A DNA stretch of 64,000 nt, taken from positions 930,001 to 994,000 of the forward strand of contig NZ_CP051154.1 of assembly GCF_012317045.1 (NCBI RefSeq). Direction: 5' to 3'. This stretch comes from Leifsonia sp. PS1209. Its GTDB lineage: Bacteria > Actinomycetota > Actinomycetes > Actinomycetales > Microbacteriaceae. The notes beneath the pieces were generated by a model. It made no database searches. It saw only the letters and a list, made by a program, of their open reading frames with translations, and was not told where the DNA came from. The translations under genes were made by a program, and so were the position numbers. Below are positions 52,020 to 60,222 of this stretch, in pieces (position 1 is the stretch's first letter; each line of letters begins with the position of its first letter).

Positions 52020-52478
52020 TCAGCCGACCAGCCGTCCGAGGTTGTCCAGTTCGTTGGCCCGGCCGGCGAGGAGCCGTTCGGTCCACACATCGTCGTGCAT
52101 ATCCTCGACCTGCATGACGATCCGCGTGCCATCGGCTGCCGGTTCCAGGTCCACGACGGTGAGCTGCTCGTACGGCTCGTGCTCCGGGACGAAGTCGATG
52201 ATCGAGCGATAGGAGATGTGGCCGGGGCGATCGAGGTCGACGAAGACTTTGCGCGATTCGGTGCTGAGGGGCAGCCCATTCTGCTCCATGAAGGCCACCT
52301 GCTCCGGCGCTTCGGCGGTCATCGTGTAGACGAGTTCGCCGCCCTGCCGGAGGTCGAGGGTCAGCACGTCCGTGCGGAATCCGTCGGGTGCCCACCACCG
52401 GGAGATACCCTCCGGGGTGGTCCACAGTTCCCAGACCGTTTCCGGCGAGGCGGAAACGGTGCGCTCGATGGTCTTCAT
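52020..52478 (-). CDS. SRPBCC (AHSA1-like) domain protein
   Basis: A 152-residue START-like fold protein: KTIERTVSASPETVWELWTTPEGISRWWAPDGF at the start, the middle GELVYTMTAEAPEQVAFMEQNGLP and a C-terminal helix. AGGGAG eight bases before ATG 52478 decides the start over the longer in-frame reading. Members bind hydrophobic ligands or act as chaperone co-factors; the exact role here is unknown. It is divergent from an ArsR-SRPBCC fusion with which it shares an operator, so the two are probably co-regulated. Confidence 0.88.
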   Translation of the reverse strand: MKTIERTVSASPETVWELWTTPEGISRWWAPDGFRTDVLTLDLRQGGELVYTMTAEAPEQVAFMEQNGLPLSTESRKVFVDLDRPGHISYRSIIDFVPEHEPYEQLTVVDLEPAADGTRIVMQVEDMHDDVWTERLLAGRANELDNLGRLVG

Positions 52479-52552
52479 GTCGATCTCCCTTGTCCGTGTG
52501 CCGGTGCGTTCCGGCGGCGTGTCAGCTGGTGCTGAACTGCCCCACACGATAT

Positions 52553-52568
52553 ATTCGTCACGACGAAT
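52553..52568. promoter_or_regulatory. Putative ArsR-type operator between the divergent SRPBCC genes
   Basis: ATTCGTCACGACGAAT is a perfect 7-bp inverted repeat with a two-base centre. It lies 25 bases before the ArsR-SRPBCC start and 75 bases before the divergent SRPBCC start. Confidence 0.65.
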
Positions 52569-52592
52569 GTGTCAAGCACCTGCGGAGGACAG

Positions 52593-53381
52593 ATGGATGT
52601 GCAGCAAGCGCTCGCGGCGATCGGAGAGCCGACCCGGTTCCACATCCTGACGGTGCTCGCCGATGGTCCGCGCACCGTGGGAGAGGTGGCCGCCGCGGTG
52701 GGAGGGCTGCAACCTCAGACGACCAAGCACGTGCAGGCCCTCGAGGCGGTCGGTGTGCTCCGGGTCCAGCGCCTCGGCCGGCGGAAGCTCGCGAGTCTCA
52801 ACCGCGATGCCCTGGCGCAGCTTGCCGAGTGGTTCGGCAGCATGGCCGCACAGACTCCTGACGACCGTGCGCTCGAGGAATACGCGCACGCGGTCGACGC
52901 CGCAGAGCGAGGCGCCTCTGGCGCGACGTTCGAAACCGAGATCAGCATGGAACGGCGGCTCGACGCATCCCCGGAGTCGGTGTGGCGGGCGTGGACAGAG
53001 GCCGCGAGCGCGTCGCAGTGGTGGGCGCCTCGCCATTTCGAGGTCGTGCGCTGTGCGATCGACGCCGTGCCTTGCGGCCGCGTGCAATTGGTCATCAGGG
53101 AGGGCGACGGCACCGAGTACGCGTCGGCCGGCTCCGTTCTCTCTGTCGAGCCATCGAGGCGGCTCGTGTTCGAACTCTCCCCGGTGGACGGTGAGGGCCG
53201 GCGCCTCTTCACGGTGGTCGTGGACGTCACGCTGGAGGGCGGCGCGGACACGGCGCTGCGCCTGACGATCCGGGCCGACGGACCGGATGCGGGGACCGCG
53301 GCGATGCGCGCCGGCCTCGAACTGGGGTGGTCGCAGCAACTGGACAGACTGCAGGACCTGTTGTCGGCCCCAGCACAGTGA
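52593..53381 (+). CDS. ArsR-family regulator fused to an SRPBCC domain
   Basis: A 262-residue two-domain protein. The N-terminal winged helix is DVQQALAAIGEPTRFHILTVLADGPRTVGEVAAAVGGLQPQTTKHVQALEAVGVLRVQRLGRRKLASLN (about residues 2-70). After a linker, an SRPBCC domain starts at MERRLDASPESVWRAWTEAASASQWWAP (about 120) and runs to the end. The SRPBCC part resembles the product of the divergent gene. GGAGG before ATG 52593 supports the start. The regulator half probably represses both genes and the SRPBCC half may sense the ligand (inference). Confidence 0.88.
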   Translation: MDVQQALAAIGEPTRFHILTVLADGPRTVGEVAAAVGGLQPQTTKHVQALEAVGVLRVQRLGRRKLASLNRDALAQLAEWFGSMAAQTPDDRALEEYAHAVDAAERGASGATFETEISMERRLDASPESVWRAWTEAASASQWWAPRHFEVVRCAIDAVPCGRVQLVIREGDGTEYASAGSVLSVEPSRRLVFELSPVDGEGRRLFTVVVDVTLEGGADTALRLTIRADGPDAGTAAMRAGLELGWSQQLDRLQDLLSAPAQ

Positions 53382-53409
53382 GGGCCGGACAACGGCCCTC
53401 GCACGGGAA

Positions 53410-53442
53410 AAGGCGCGGCCCGGGATGTCCGGACCGCGCCTT
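53410..53442 (-). terminator. Terminator hairpin between convergent genes
   Basis: AAGGCGCGGCCCGG (53410-53423) pairs with 53429-53442 with one mismatch around GATGT; on the minus strand it ends in TTTTCC. A smaller stem, GAGGGCCG/CGGCCCTC (53380-53400), lies just before it over the stop codon of the ArsR-SRPBCC gene. Confidence 0.7.
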
Positions 53443-53460
53443 CTCGCGGGAAGCCTCCCG

Positions 53461-54858
53461 CTACGAGACGTTCTCGGTGAAGTCCACGTCCTTCGTCTCC
53501 TTGCTGAGGAACAGCGCGATCAGCGTCAGCACTCCGGCGAGGGACAGGTAGACGCCGACCCAGACCGTCGAGCCGTGCGCCATCGTCCACAGCCAGACGG
53601 CGATGGTCGGTGCGACGGCCGCGCCGAGCACGCTGGCCAGGTTGTACGCGATGGCCGAGCCGGTGTAGCGCACGTTGGTGGGGAACAGTTCGGGCAGCTG
53701 GGCGCCCATCGGGCCGAAGGTGAGGCCCATCAGGGTGAAGCCGACGATGAGCAGGGCCATCGTGCCGACGAAGCCTCCTCCGAACAGCGGGACGAACAGC
53801 AGGCCGAAGACGATGATCCCGAGCGTCACCCAGATCAGCGTCTTGCGGCGGCCGTAGCGTTCGGCGAGCGGTCCGGCCACCAGGGTGAAGATTCCGAAGA
53901 ACACGACACCGACGATGAGCATGATGAGGAACTCGTTGCGGGTGTAGCCGAGGCCGGGGACGAAGGCGGCGGGATCGAACGCCTTGCCCGCCTTCTCCGC
54001 CGCCGCGCGGGCGGACGCCTCGGTGGCGGCCGTCGTGCCGTATGTGAGGGTGAACGCGGTCATCAGGTAGAACAGCACGTAGGTGGCCAGCATGATGAAC
54101 GTGCCGAGGATGATCTGGTACCAGCTGGTCTTGAACACGCGGGCGAGCGGCAGCTTGGCGACCTCGCCCGTGTCGACGACCTTCTGGAACGCGGGGGTCT
54201 CGACGAGCTTGAGCCGCACGTACAGGCCGACGATCACCAGGATGGCGCTGAGCAGGAACGGCACACGCCAGCCCCACGCGCTGAACGCCTCCGCGCTCAT
54301 CGAGAGGTTGAGGACCAGGAACAGCAGGTTGGCGATGATGAAGCCGATCGGGGCGCCGAGCTGCGGGAACGTGCCGTAGATCGCGCGCTTGCCCGCCGGT
54401 GCGTTCTCGGTCGCCAGCAGGGCGGCTCCGCTCCACTCGCCGCCGAGGCCGAGCCCCTGGCAGAAGCGCATGATCACGAGGAGGAACGGCGCCCAGAACT
54501 CCCAGCCCGGCACCTGAGCGGTGGGCAGGCAGCCGATGAGGACGGTCGCGATGCCCATCGTCAGCAGCGAGCCGACGAGGGTGCCCTTGCGGCCGATCCT
54601 GTCGCCGAAGTGCCCGAACAGGATGGAGCCGACCGGGCGCGCGATGAAGGCGACGCCGAAGACGGCGAACGATGCGAGCAACGCGGTGGTCGGGTCTTCG
54701 TTCGTGAAGAACAGGGCGGGGAACACCAGGACGGCGGCGGTCGCATAGACGTAGAAGTCGTAGAACTCGATCGACGTGCCGATGAGGCTGGCGAGGATGA
54801 CGCGGCCGCGCGTGTTCGCTGGTGCGGCTGGTGGGGTGACGGAGGCCGTCGAAGACAT
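53461..54858 (-). CDS. MFS transporter, metabolite:H+ symporter (MHS) type
   Basis: A 465-residue twelve-helix permease. Features of the MHS group are the start IGTSIEFYDFYVYATAAVLVFPALFF, the loop RPVGSILFGHFGDRIGRKGTLVGSLLTMG, GLGLGGEWSGAALLATENAPAGKRAIYGTFPQLGAPIGF and LTFGPMGAQLPELFPTNVRYTGSAIAYN. Family members take up 2-oxoglutarate, citrate, shikimate or betaines. A loop of about 30 residues in the second half (AAEKAGKAFDPAAFVPGLGYTRNE) is common in actinobacterial members. It is a single gene with its own terminator. Confidence 0.92.
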   Translation of the reverse strand: MSSTASVTPPAAPANTRGRVILASLIGTSIEFYDFYVYATAAVLVFPALFFTNEDPTTALLASFAVFGVAFIARPVGSILFGHFGDRIGRKGTLVGSLLTMGIATVLIGCLPTAQVPGWEFWAPFLLVIMRFCQGLGLGGEWSGAALLATENAPAGKRAIYGTFPQLGAPIGFIIANLLFLVLNLSMSAEAFSAWGWRVPFLLSAILVIVGLYVRLKLVETPAFQKVVDTGEVAKLPLARVFKTSWYQIILGTFIMLATYVLFYLMTAFTLTYGTTAATEASARAAAEKAGKAFDPAAFVPGLGYTRNEFLIMLIVGVVFFGIFTLVAGPLAERYGRRKTLIWVTLGIIVFGLLFVPLFGGGFVGTMALLIVGFTLMGLTFGPMGAQLPELFPTNVRYTGSAIAYNLASVLGAAVAPTIAVWLWTMAHGSTVWVGVYLSLAGVLTLIALFLSKETKDVDFTENVS

Positions 54859-55045
54859 GGGGGTGCTACTTCCGGGGTGCGTGACGAACAGTGAACGATG
54901 CTGTGGATGCGGGCGTCGGTCGGGCGTCTCGCGAACTCGTGAGCAGAAAATCGGTGGGTACGGCGCTTGTGGCGCCCCTCCACCATACGTCGGAGCCGCG
55001 GCAGGCCAGAAACCGGGCGACGGACCGGATCGCTACGCTGGAGGC

Positions 55046-55540
55046 ATGGATACTCTGTTCGCTGTTCTGCACGTCGTGTCTGCCGTCTTCATCGTCGGCC
55101 CGATGGCCATCCTCCCGATGACCGCCATGCGCGCCGTCCGCGCCGGAAACGCGGGACAGGTGACCACCCTGGCGAAGTCGACCAACATCTTCTCGCTGCT
55201 GTCGCTGCTCGTGGTCGTCTTCGGCTTCGGCGTGATGGGGATGTCCGACCCGAAGTACAAGACCTCGGTCACGACGCCCTGGATCCTGTGGTCGATCATC
55301 GCCTACGTCATCGCCCTCGGCCTGACGCTGTTCGTGGTCGTGCCCGCCATGAAGCGCGCGGCCGAAGCGCTCGAGGTTCGTGCGACATCCGGTGCACCAG
55401 CCGCCGTCGCGGCCGGGCAGACCCCGGCGGCCGAGGCCGCCGACCTGTCTTCCCGCGGCTACCCGGCGATCGCGGCGGGTTCCGGCGTCGCCTCGCTGCT
55501 GCTCGTGCTCGTCGTCGTGCTCATGGTCTGGAAGCCGTAG
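55046..55540 (+). CDS. DUF2269-like integral membrane protein
   Basis: A 164-residue protein with four hydrophobic helices: LFAVLHVVSAVFIVGPMAILPMT at the start, IFSLLSLLVVVFGFGVMG, WILWSIIAYVIALGLTLFVVVPAM and a C-terminal SGVASLLLVLVVVLMVW. A 35-residue Ala/Glu loop precedes the last helix. His9 within the first helix is the family's conserved residue. GGAGG just before the ATG gives a clear start. The function is unknown. A family 1 palindromic element follows. Confidence 0.82.
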   Translation: MDTLFAVLHVVSAVFIVGPMAILPMTAMRAVRAGNAGQVTTLAKSTNIFSLLSLLVVVFGFGVMGMSDPKYKTSVTTPWILWSIIAYVIALGLTLFVVVPAMKRAAEALEVRATSGAPAAVAAGQTPAAEAADLSSRGYPAIAAGSGVASLLLVLVVVLMVWKP

Positions 55541-55569
55541 GCCGACCTGCCCCCGCCCCCGCCCGTTGG

Positions 55570-55627
55570 CGAGATGCCACTATCTGTCGAGCATCCCGGG
55601 CGTTTCGCCGCAGTTACTGGTATCTCG
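55570..55627. repeat. Palindromic element, family 1, copy 2 (convergent intergenic)
   Basis: This 58-base element is similar, on the minus strand, to 5466-5523: one arm reads CGAGATACCAGTAACTGCGG and the loop matches at 9 of 16 positions. The second arm has decayed, leaving several mismatches, so the hairpin is weaker. It lies between the DUF2269-like gene (plus) and ribH (minus). Confidence 0.75.
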
Positions 55628-55658
55628 CTGCCGGAGGGGGCGACCCTGTGGATGAGGG

Positions 55659-56135
55659 TCAGGCCCGCAGCGCCCGCAGGGTCAGCGCCGTGCTGAGCGC
55701 GGCGTGCGCCGCCTCCGCGCCCTTGTCCTCGCGCGAGCCGGGCAGGCCGGCCCTGTCGATGCCCTGCGCCTCGTCGTCGAGCGTCAGCACGCCGAAACCG
55801 ACCGGCTTGCCGGTGTCGATGGCGACACGCGTGAGCCCGTCCGTCGCGGCGGAGGACACGTACTCGAAGTGCGGCGTGCCGCCCCGGATGATGACACCGA
55901 GGGCGACCACGGCATCCGCGCCCGACTCCAGCGCGGCCTTGCTCGCCACGGGCAGCTCGAAGCTGCCGGGCACGCGCACCAGCGAGAACGTCGCTCCCGA
56001 CGCCTCCAGCGTGCGCTGGGCTCCCGCGATCAGGCCGTCGGTGATCTGGTCGTGCCAGGTCCCGGCCACGATGACCACGTTCAGGCCGGTTCCGTCGACG
56101 GTCTCCTCGGCGTTCGGGGCTCCCGCTCCGCTCAT
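55659..56135 (-). CDS. ribH: 6,7-dimethyl-8-ribityllumazine synthase
   Basis: A 158-residue lumazine synthase, the enzyme joining the RibA-branch and RibB-branch products before riboflavin synthase. The active-site stretches are [37 protein letters not shown] and [21 protein letters not shown]. It probably assembles into the usual icosahedral or pentameric shell. The ATG overlaps the end of ribBA by four bases (ATGA). It is the last gene of the operon controlled by the FMN riboswitch. Confidence 0.96.
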   Translation of the reverse strand: MSGAGAPNAEETVDGTGLNVVIVAGTWHDQITDGLIAGAQRTLEASGATFSLVRVPGSFELPVASKAALESGADAVVALGVIIRGGTPHFEYVSSAATDGLTRVAIDTGKPVGFGVLTLDDEAQGIDRAGLPGSREDKGAEAAHAALSTALTLRALRA

Positions 56136-57400
56136 CGTGCTGTCCTTTCGGCTGTCTGCTCTGCAGGGGTGAAGAGGTGACCCATGCGGTCACGCTTGGT
56201 TTCGAGGTATCCCTCGTTGAAGGTGCCGACGCCCACGACGAGCGGAACGCGCTCCTCGACGGCGATGCCGTGCTCTTCGAGCTGGCGCACCTTCTCCGGG
56301 TTGTTGGTGAGGAGGCGCACCGACTGGATGCCGAGCTCCTGCAGGATGGCCGTGGCCGCCCCGTAGTCGCGGGCGTCGATCGGCAGGCCGAGGGCGAGGT
56401 TCGCATCCAGGGTGTCGAGACCCTCCTCCTGCAGCTTGTACGCGCGCAGCTTGTTGATGAGCCCGATGCCCCTGCCCTCGTGACCGCGCAGGTAGACGAC
56501 CACGCCGCCCTCCCGCTGGATCGTGTCGAGCGCAGCGTCGAGCTGCGGACCGCACTCGCACTTGAGCGAGCCGAACGCCTCGCCGGTGAGGCACTCGGAG
56601 TGCACCCGCACCAGTGTTCCGGATGCGCTGGGCTGGCCGGACACGATGGCCACGTGGTCGGCGCCGGTCATCCTGTCGCGGTATGCGCGCATCTTGAACG
56701 AGCCGTGCGTGGTCGGCACCGTCGTCTCGACCTCGAAGATCACCCGCGAGGTCTCGGGGATCGGGGCGACCGTCTCGAGCTGCTGGTCGCAGTGGAACTC
56801 CTGCAGGTAGGCGATCAGCGCTTCGATGGTGATGACGAGCACGCCCTCGCGCTCGCCCAGCTCGATCAGCCCGGGCAGGCGCATCATCTCGCCGTCGTCC
56901 GCGACGATCTCGGCGATGGCTCCCACCGGGGTGAGGCCGGCGAGCTTCAGCAGGTCGACCGCAGCCTCGGTGTGGCCGTCGCGCTCCCGCACGCCGCCGT
57001 CGACGGCGCGCAGGGGCAGGATGTGGCCCGGCCGGTGCAGGCTGGCCGGCACGGAGTCGAGGTCGGCGAGCACGCGCAGCGTGTGGGCGCGGTCCGCGGC
57101 GCTGATGCCGGTGCTGAGCCGGTCGGCCGCATCCACGCTCACCGTGTAGTTGGTGCCGCGCGAGTCCTCGTTGGTGGCGACCATCACCGGCAGGTCGAGC
57201 CGGTCGGCGATCTCGTTGGTCATCGGTGCGCAGATGAAGCCGGACGAGTTCTTGACCGTCCAGGCGATCCACTCCTGGCTGGCCAGCTCCGCGGCGAGGA
57301 TGACGTCGCCCTCGTTCTCGCGGCTCTCGTTGTCCGCGACGATGACCGGTCGGCCGGCGCGCAGTTCGCTGAGGGCCTGGGGGATGGTGGCGAGGCTCAT
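56132..57400 (-). CDS. ribBA: Bifunctional 3,4-dihydroxy-2-butanone-4-phosphate synthase / GTP cyclohydrolase II
   Basis: A 422-residue fusion that supplies both precursors of riboflavin. The RibB half (about 1-205) has [19 protein letters not shown] and the [20 protein letters not shown] loop. The RibA half (about 210-422) has the zinc-binding cysteines in [20 protein letters not shown] and the catalytic [24 protein letters not shown]. Both halves look intact. Four-base overlaps at both ends tie it to ribE and ribH. Confidence 0.97.
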   Translation of the reverse strand: MSLATIPQALSELRAGRPVIVADNESRENEGDVILAAELASQEWIAWTVKNSSGFICAPMTNEIADRLDLPVMVATNEDSRGTNYTVSVDAADRLSTGISAADRAHTLRVLADLDSVPASLHRPGHILPLRAVDGGVRERDGHTEAAVDLLKLAGLTPVGAIAEIVADDGEMMRLPGLIELGEREGVLVITIEALIAYLQEFHCDQQLETVAPIPETSRVIFEVETTVPTTHGSFKMRAYRDRMTGADHVAIVSGQPSASGTLVRVHSECLTGEAFGSLKCECGPQLDAALDTIQREGGVVVYLRGHEGRGIGLINKLRAYKLQEEGLDTLDANLALGLPIDARDYGAATAILQELGIQSVRLLTNNPEKVRQLEEHGIAVEERVPLVVGVGTFNEGYLETKRDRMGHLFTPAEQTAERTAR

Positions 57401-58038
57401 GATGCGCTCCGTTCGGGTTCTGCTGTCAGTGGTCCGTAGCCGAGGCCGAGCATCCGCTCGACGTGCCTGGCCAGGATGTCGGTCTCGATGTTGACGCGGT
57501 CGCCGACGACGCGCTCGCCGAGGGTGGTGGCCGCGAGAGTCTCCGGGATGAGGGACACCTCGAACCAGCCGTCGTCGATGGTCCCTCCGACCTCGCTCAC
57601 CGTGAGCGAGACCCCGTCGATGGCGATCGAGCCCTTGCGGGCGACGAGCGGCGCGTGCTCCGGGTCGAGGCTGAGCCGCACGACGCGCCAGGCGCTGCCG
57701 TCCGTGATGGCGATGACCTCCGCCGTTCCGTCGATGTGGCCCTGCACGATGTGGCCGCCGAGGCGGTCGCCCACCTGGGCTGCGCGCTCGAGGTTGACCG
57801 TGCGGCCGGGCTGGACGCCGTCCAGGGTGCTCATCGCGAGGGTCTCCGCCATGACGTCCGCCGTGAACGTCTCCGCATCCTGGTCGATGACGGTGAGGCA
57901 GACGCCGCTGACCGAGATCGAGTCGCCGTGCTTCGCGTCGCTGACGGCGATGGGTCCGCGCACGGTGATCCGTGCCGCGTCGTCGCCGAGGTCGACGGCG
58001 ACGATCTCGCCCAGCTCTTCGATGATTCCGGTGAACAT
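57397..58038 (-). CDS. ribE: Riboflavin synthase, alpha chain
   Basis: A 213-residue enzyme that dismutates two lumazines to riboflavin. It has two tandem lumazine-binding barrels: the first begins MFTGIIEELGEIV with SVSGVCLTVI, and the second begins about residue 100 with GGHIVQGHIDGTAEV and SIAIDGVSLTV. The ATG at 58038 is two bases after the ribD stop, and the 3' end overlaps ribBA. The N-terminal MFTGIIEE is the invariant family start, so the much longer open frame upstream is not used. Confidence 0.96.
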   Translation of the reverse strand: MFTGIIEELGEIVAVDLGDDAARITVRGPIAVSDAKHGDSISVSGVCLTVIDQDAETFTADVMAETLAMSTLDGVQPGRTVNLERAAQVGDRLGGHIVQGHIDGTAEVIAITDGSAWRVVRLSLDPEHAPLVARKGSIAIDGVSLTVSEVGGTIDDGWFEVSLIPETLAATTLGERVVGDRVNIETDILARHVERMLGLGYGPLTAEPERSAS

Positions 58039-58040
58039 GC

Positions 58041-59081
58041 TCAGTTGCCTTCTCTCTGTGACTGCTCTGGATGCTGCCGTTCCGGCACGGCCTGGATGAA
58101 CAGGTCGGCCCCCAGCTGCTCGATCGAGTGGATGCGCAGCAGCCGCTGCTCGGAGATCGTCCCCACGCCGATGTCCCCGATGGCGACCTTGCTGCCGCCG
58201 AGCAGGGTGGGCGCGAGGTAGATGGCGTACTCGTCGACGAGTCCGGCCTCGATGAACGCGCTCGCGAGGGTCGGCCCTCCCTCGACGTACACGCGGCGGA
58301 AGCCGCGCTGGTGCAGGTCGGCGACCACGTCGTGCACGTCGTGCGTCCCCTCGAAGATCACCGGGTTGGGGTGACGGAAGACCGCCGCATCCTTGGGGAC
58401 GGCGCGCATCCCGACGACGACGGGGGTGGGCTGGGTGCGCAGGAGTTCTCCGGCGTCTCCGCGGGCGGTGAGGCTGGGGTCGTCGGCGAGCACAGTGCCC
58501 GTGCCGACCACGATGGCGTCCGACGCCTCGCGCTGCTCGTGCACGCGCTGCCGGGCAGCGGCACCGGTGATCCAGGTGCTCGTGCCGTCGTCGGCCGCCG
58601 CGCGGCCGTCGAGGCTGCTCGCCCATTTGACCGTGATGTACGGACGGCCGAGGCGCGCGGCCGTGAGCCAGTCGCCGAGGAACGCCTCGACCTCGTCGGC
58701 GAGCACACCGCCGATCACCTCGACGCCGGCCTCGCGCAGCCGCGCGGCTCCTCCGCTGGAGGAGTGGCCGGGGTCGGTGGCCGCGTAGACGACCCGTGCG
58801 ACGCCCGCCTCGATGAGGGCCTCGGAGCACGGACCGGTGTGGCCCCAGTGGTTGCACGGTTCGAGGGTGACGACGGCCGTCGCGCCGGCGGCTTCTCCTT
58901 CGCCGAGCTTGGAGAGCGCATCCACTTCTGCGTGCGGGGTGCCGACGCCGCGGTGCCAGCCTTCGGCGATGGTCGCGCCTGCTGCGTCGAGGATCACGCA
59001 GCCGACCCGCGGGTTCACGCCCGTGGCCGGCCCGTTGTGAGCGAGTTCGATGGCGGTTCTCATCGCCGCGTCCCACGTCAT
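58041..59081 (-). CDS. ribD: Bifunctional diaminohydroxyphosphoribosylaminopyrimidine deaminase / reductase
   Basis: A 346-residue enzyme for the second and third steps of the pathway. The deaminase domain has the zinc motif GTPHAEVDAL and VTLEPCNHWGHTGPCSEAL; the reductase domain begins about residue 150 with RPYITVKWASSLDGRAA and has VYVEGGPTLASAFIEAGLVDEY. ATG 59081 (MTWDAAMRTAIELA) gives the normal length; further in-frame Met codons upstream would extend into the riboswitch. About 80 bases separate the start from the riboswitch, enough for an expression platform. Confidence 0.95.
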   Translation of the reverse strand: MTWDAAMRTAIELAHNGPATGVNPRVGCVILDAAGATIAEGWHRGVGTPHAEVDALSKLGEGEAAGATAVVTLEPCNHWGHTGPCSEALIEAGVARVVYAATDPGHSSSGGAARLREAGVEVIGGVLADEVEAFLGDWLTAARLGRPYITVKWASSLDGRAAADDGTSTWITGAAARQRVHEQREASDAIVVGTGTVLADDPSLTARGDAGELLRTQPTPVVVGMRAVPKDAAVFRHPNPVIFEGTHDVHDVVADLHQRGFRRVYVEGGPTLASAFIEAGLVDEYAIYLAPTLLGGSKVAIGDIGVGTISEQRLLRIHSIEQLGADLFIQAVPERQHPEQSQREGN

Positions 59082-59160
59082 CCCAGATCGGTCCTGTCTC
59101 TTGTAGCGAGACGTGTGCCGGGGTCGCGTGGCCGGCGACCGCATGCGGCCGCCACCCGTG

Positions 59161-59310
59161 CTGCCTCCCATCCGGACTGAGTGGCCAGGCGTTGCCTGAC
59201 CCCATTACCGTCGGTGCCGGAGTTTCACCGGCTCAACAGTGCTGCGCTCTCACGCAGCCCCGCTCGCGGACTATCACCGCCGGTTCGGACTTTCACCGAC
59301 CCCGGAGCAC
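59161..59310 (-). promoter_or_regulatory. FMN riboswitch (RFN element)
   Basis: On the minus strand the RFN landmarks occur in order: CGGGGTCGGTGAAAGTCC, GAACCGGCGGTGATAGTCC, a variable stem around GGCTGCGTGAGAGCGCAGC, GCCGGTGAAACTCCGGCACC, GACGGTAATGGGGTC and CAGTCCGGATGGGAGGCAG. It lies upstream of ribD and should shut down the rib operon when FMN is plentiful. Confidence 0.95.
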
Positions 59311-59366
59311 GTTTGTGTTCTGAGTCTAGTCAACGCCTCGGTGTGCGGACTATTCCCGTCGCACTG

Positions 59367-60218
59367 TTACGCGGGCTGCTGCGCGATCCAGCCGGCCGTG
59401 AGCGTCTGCACGGCCGACCCGTCGAGGTCGGCGAGCTTCACGCCCGCGAAGCGCTTCGCCGCCTCGGAGGGCTGCACCCTGGCCGCTGGATGCTCGCCGG
59501 AGAGCAGCGCGACGATCACGTCGGCGACGCCTTCCGGAGTCTGCGCGTTCGCCGGGTCGAACGCCGCGGCCGTCCTCGCGAGGTACGCGTCGAACAGGGG
59601 ACGGTACGGGGAGTCGGCGGCCGGCGCGGAGCTGCCTGCACCGACGTTCGCGACGAACTCGGTCGTGACGGCGCCAGGCTCGATGACGGTCACGCGCACG
59701 CCGAGCGCTCCGGCCACCGGGGTCAGCGACTCCATGAACCCCTCGACGGCGAACTTCGCGGCGCAGTACGCCTCGTTGAACGGCTGGCCGACCACTCCGC
59801 CGACGCTCGACACGGTCAGCACCCGGCCTCCCGTCTCGCGCAGCATCGGCAAGGCCGCCTTCGTCACGGCGACGACGCCGAAGAAGTTGACCTCCATCAC
59901 GTCGCGCACCTCCTGGACGGACTCGTCCTCGATCGTGCCGACGTGGCCGGAGCCTGCGTTGTTGAGCAGCGCATCCAGTCGTCCGTGCTCCGACCGGATG
60001 TGCGCGAAGCAGGCGTCGATGGATGCGGGGTCCGTCACATCCAGGGCGTGCACGTCGAGCGTCACCCCTGCTTCTGCTGCGGCGGCGTCCAGTGGTCCGC
60101 GCTTGGCGAGGTCGCGCATGGTGGCGACGACGGTGTGGCCGGCGCGGGCCGCCGCGATGGCGGAGGAGCGGCCGATGCCGGTGGAAGTGCCGGTGATGAG
60201 CAGGACGGATGCGGTCAT
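59367..60218 (-). CDS. Short-chain dehydrogenase/reductase
   Basis: A 283-residue classical-type SDR. The cofactor motif is VLLITGTSTGIGRSSAIAAARAG (about residues 5-27), followed by VVATMRD with Arg at the end of strand 2, favouring NADP. The catalytic residues are Ser in LTVSSVGGVVGQPFNEAYCAAKFAVEGF, with Tyr and Lys as YCAAK. The NNAG motif is LLNNAGSGHVG. Its substrate is unknown. It lies four bases after the SorC-type regulator on the same strand, so the two may be cotranscribed. Confidence 0.9.
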   Translation of the reverse strand: MTASVLLITGTSTGIGRSSAIAAARAGHTVVATMRDLAKRGPLDAAAAEAGVTLDVHALDVTDPASIDACFAHIRSEHGRLDALLNNAGSGHVGTIEDESVQEVRDVMEVNFFGVVAVTKAALPMLRETGGRVLTVSSVGGVVGQPFNEAYCAAKFAVEGFMESLTPVAGALGVRVTVIEPGAVTTEFVANVGAGSSAPAADSPYRPLFDAYLARTAAAFDPANAQTPEGVADVIVALLSGEHPAARVQPSEAAKRFAGVKLADLDGSAVQTLTAGWIAQQPA

Positions 60219-60222
60219 GTGC

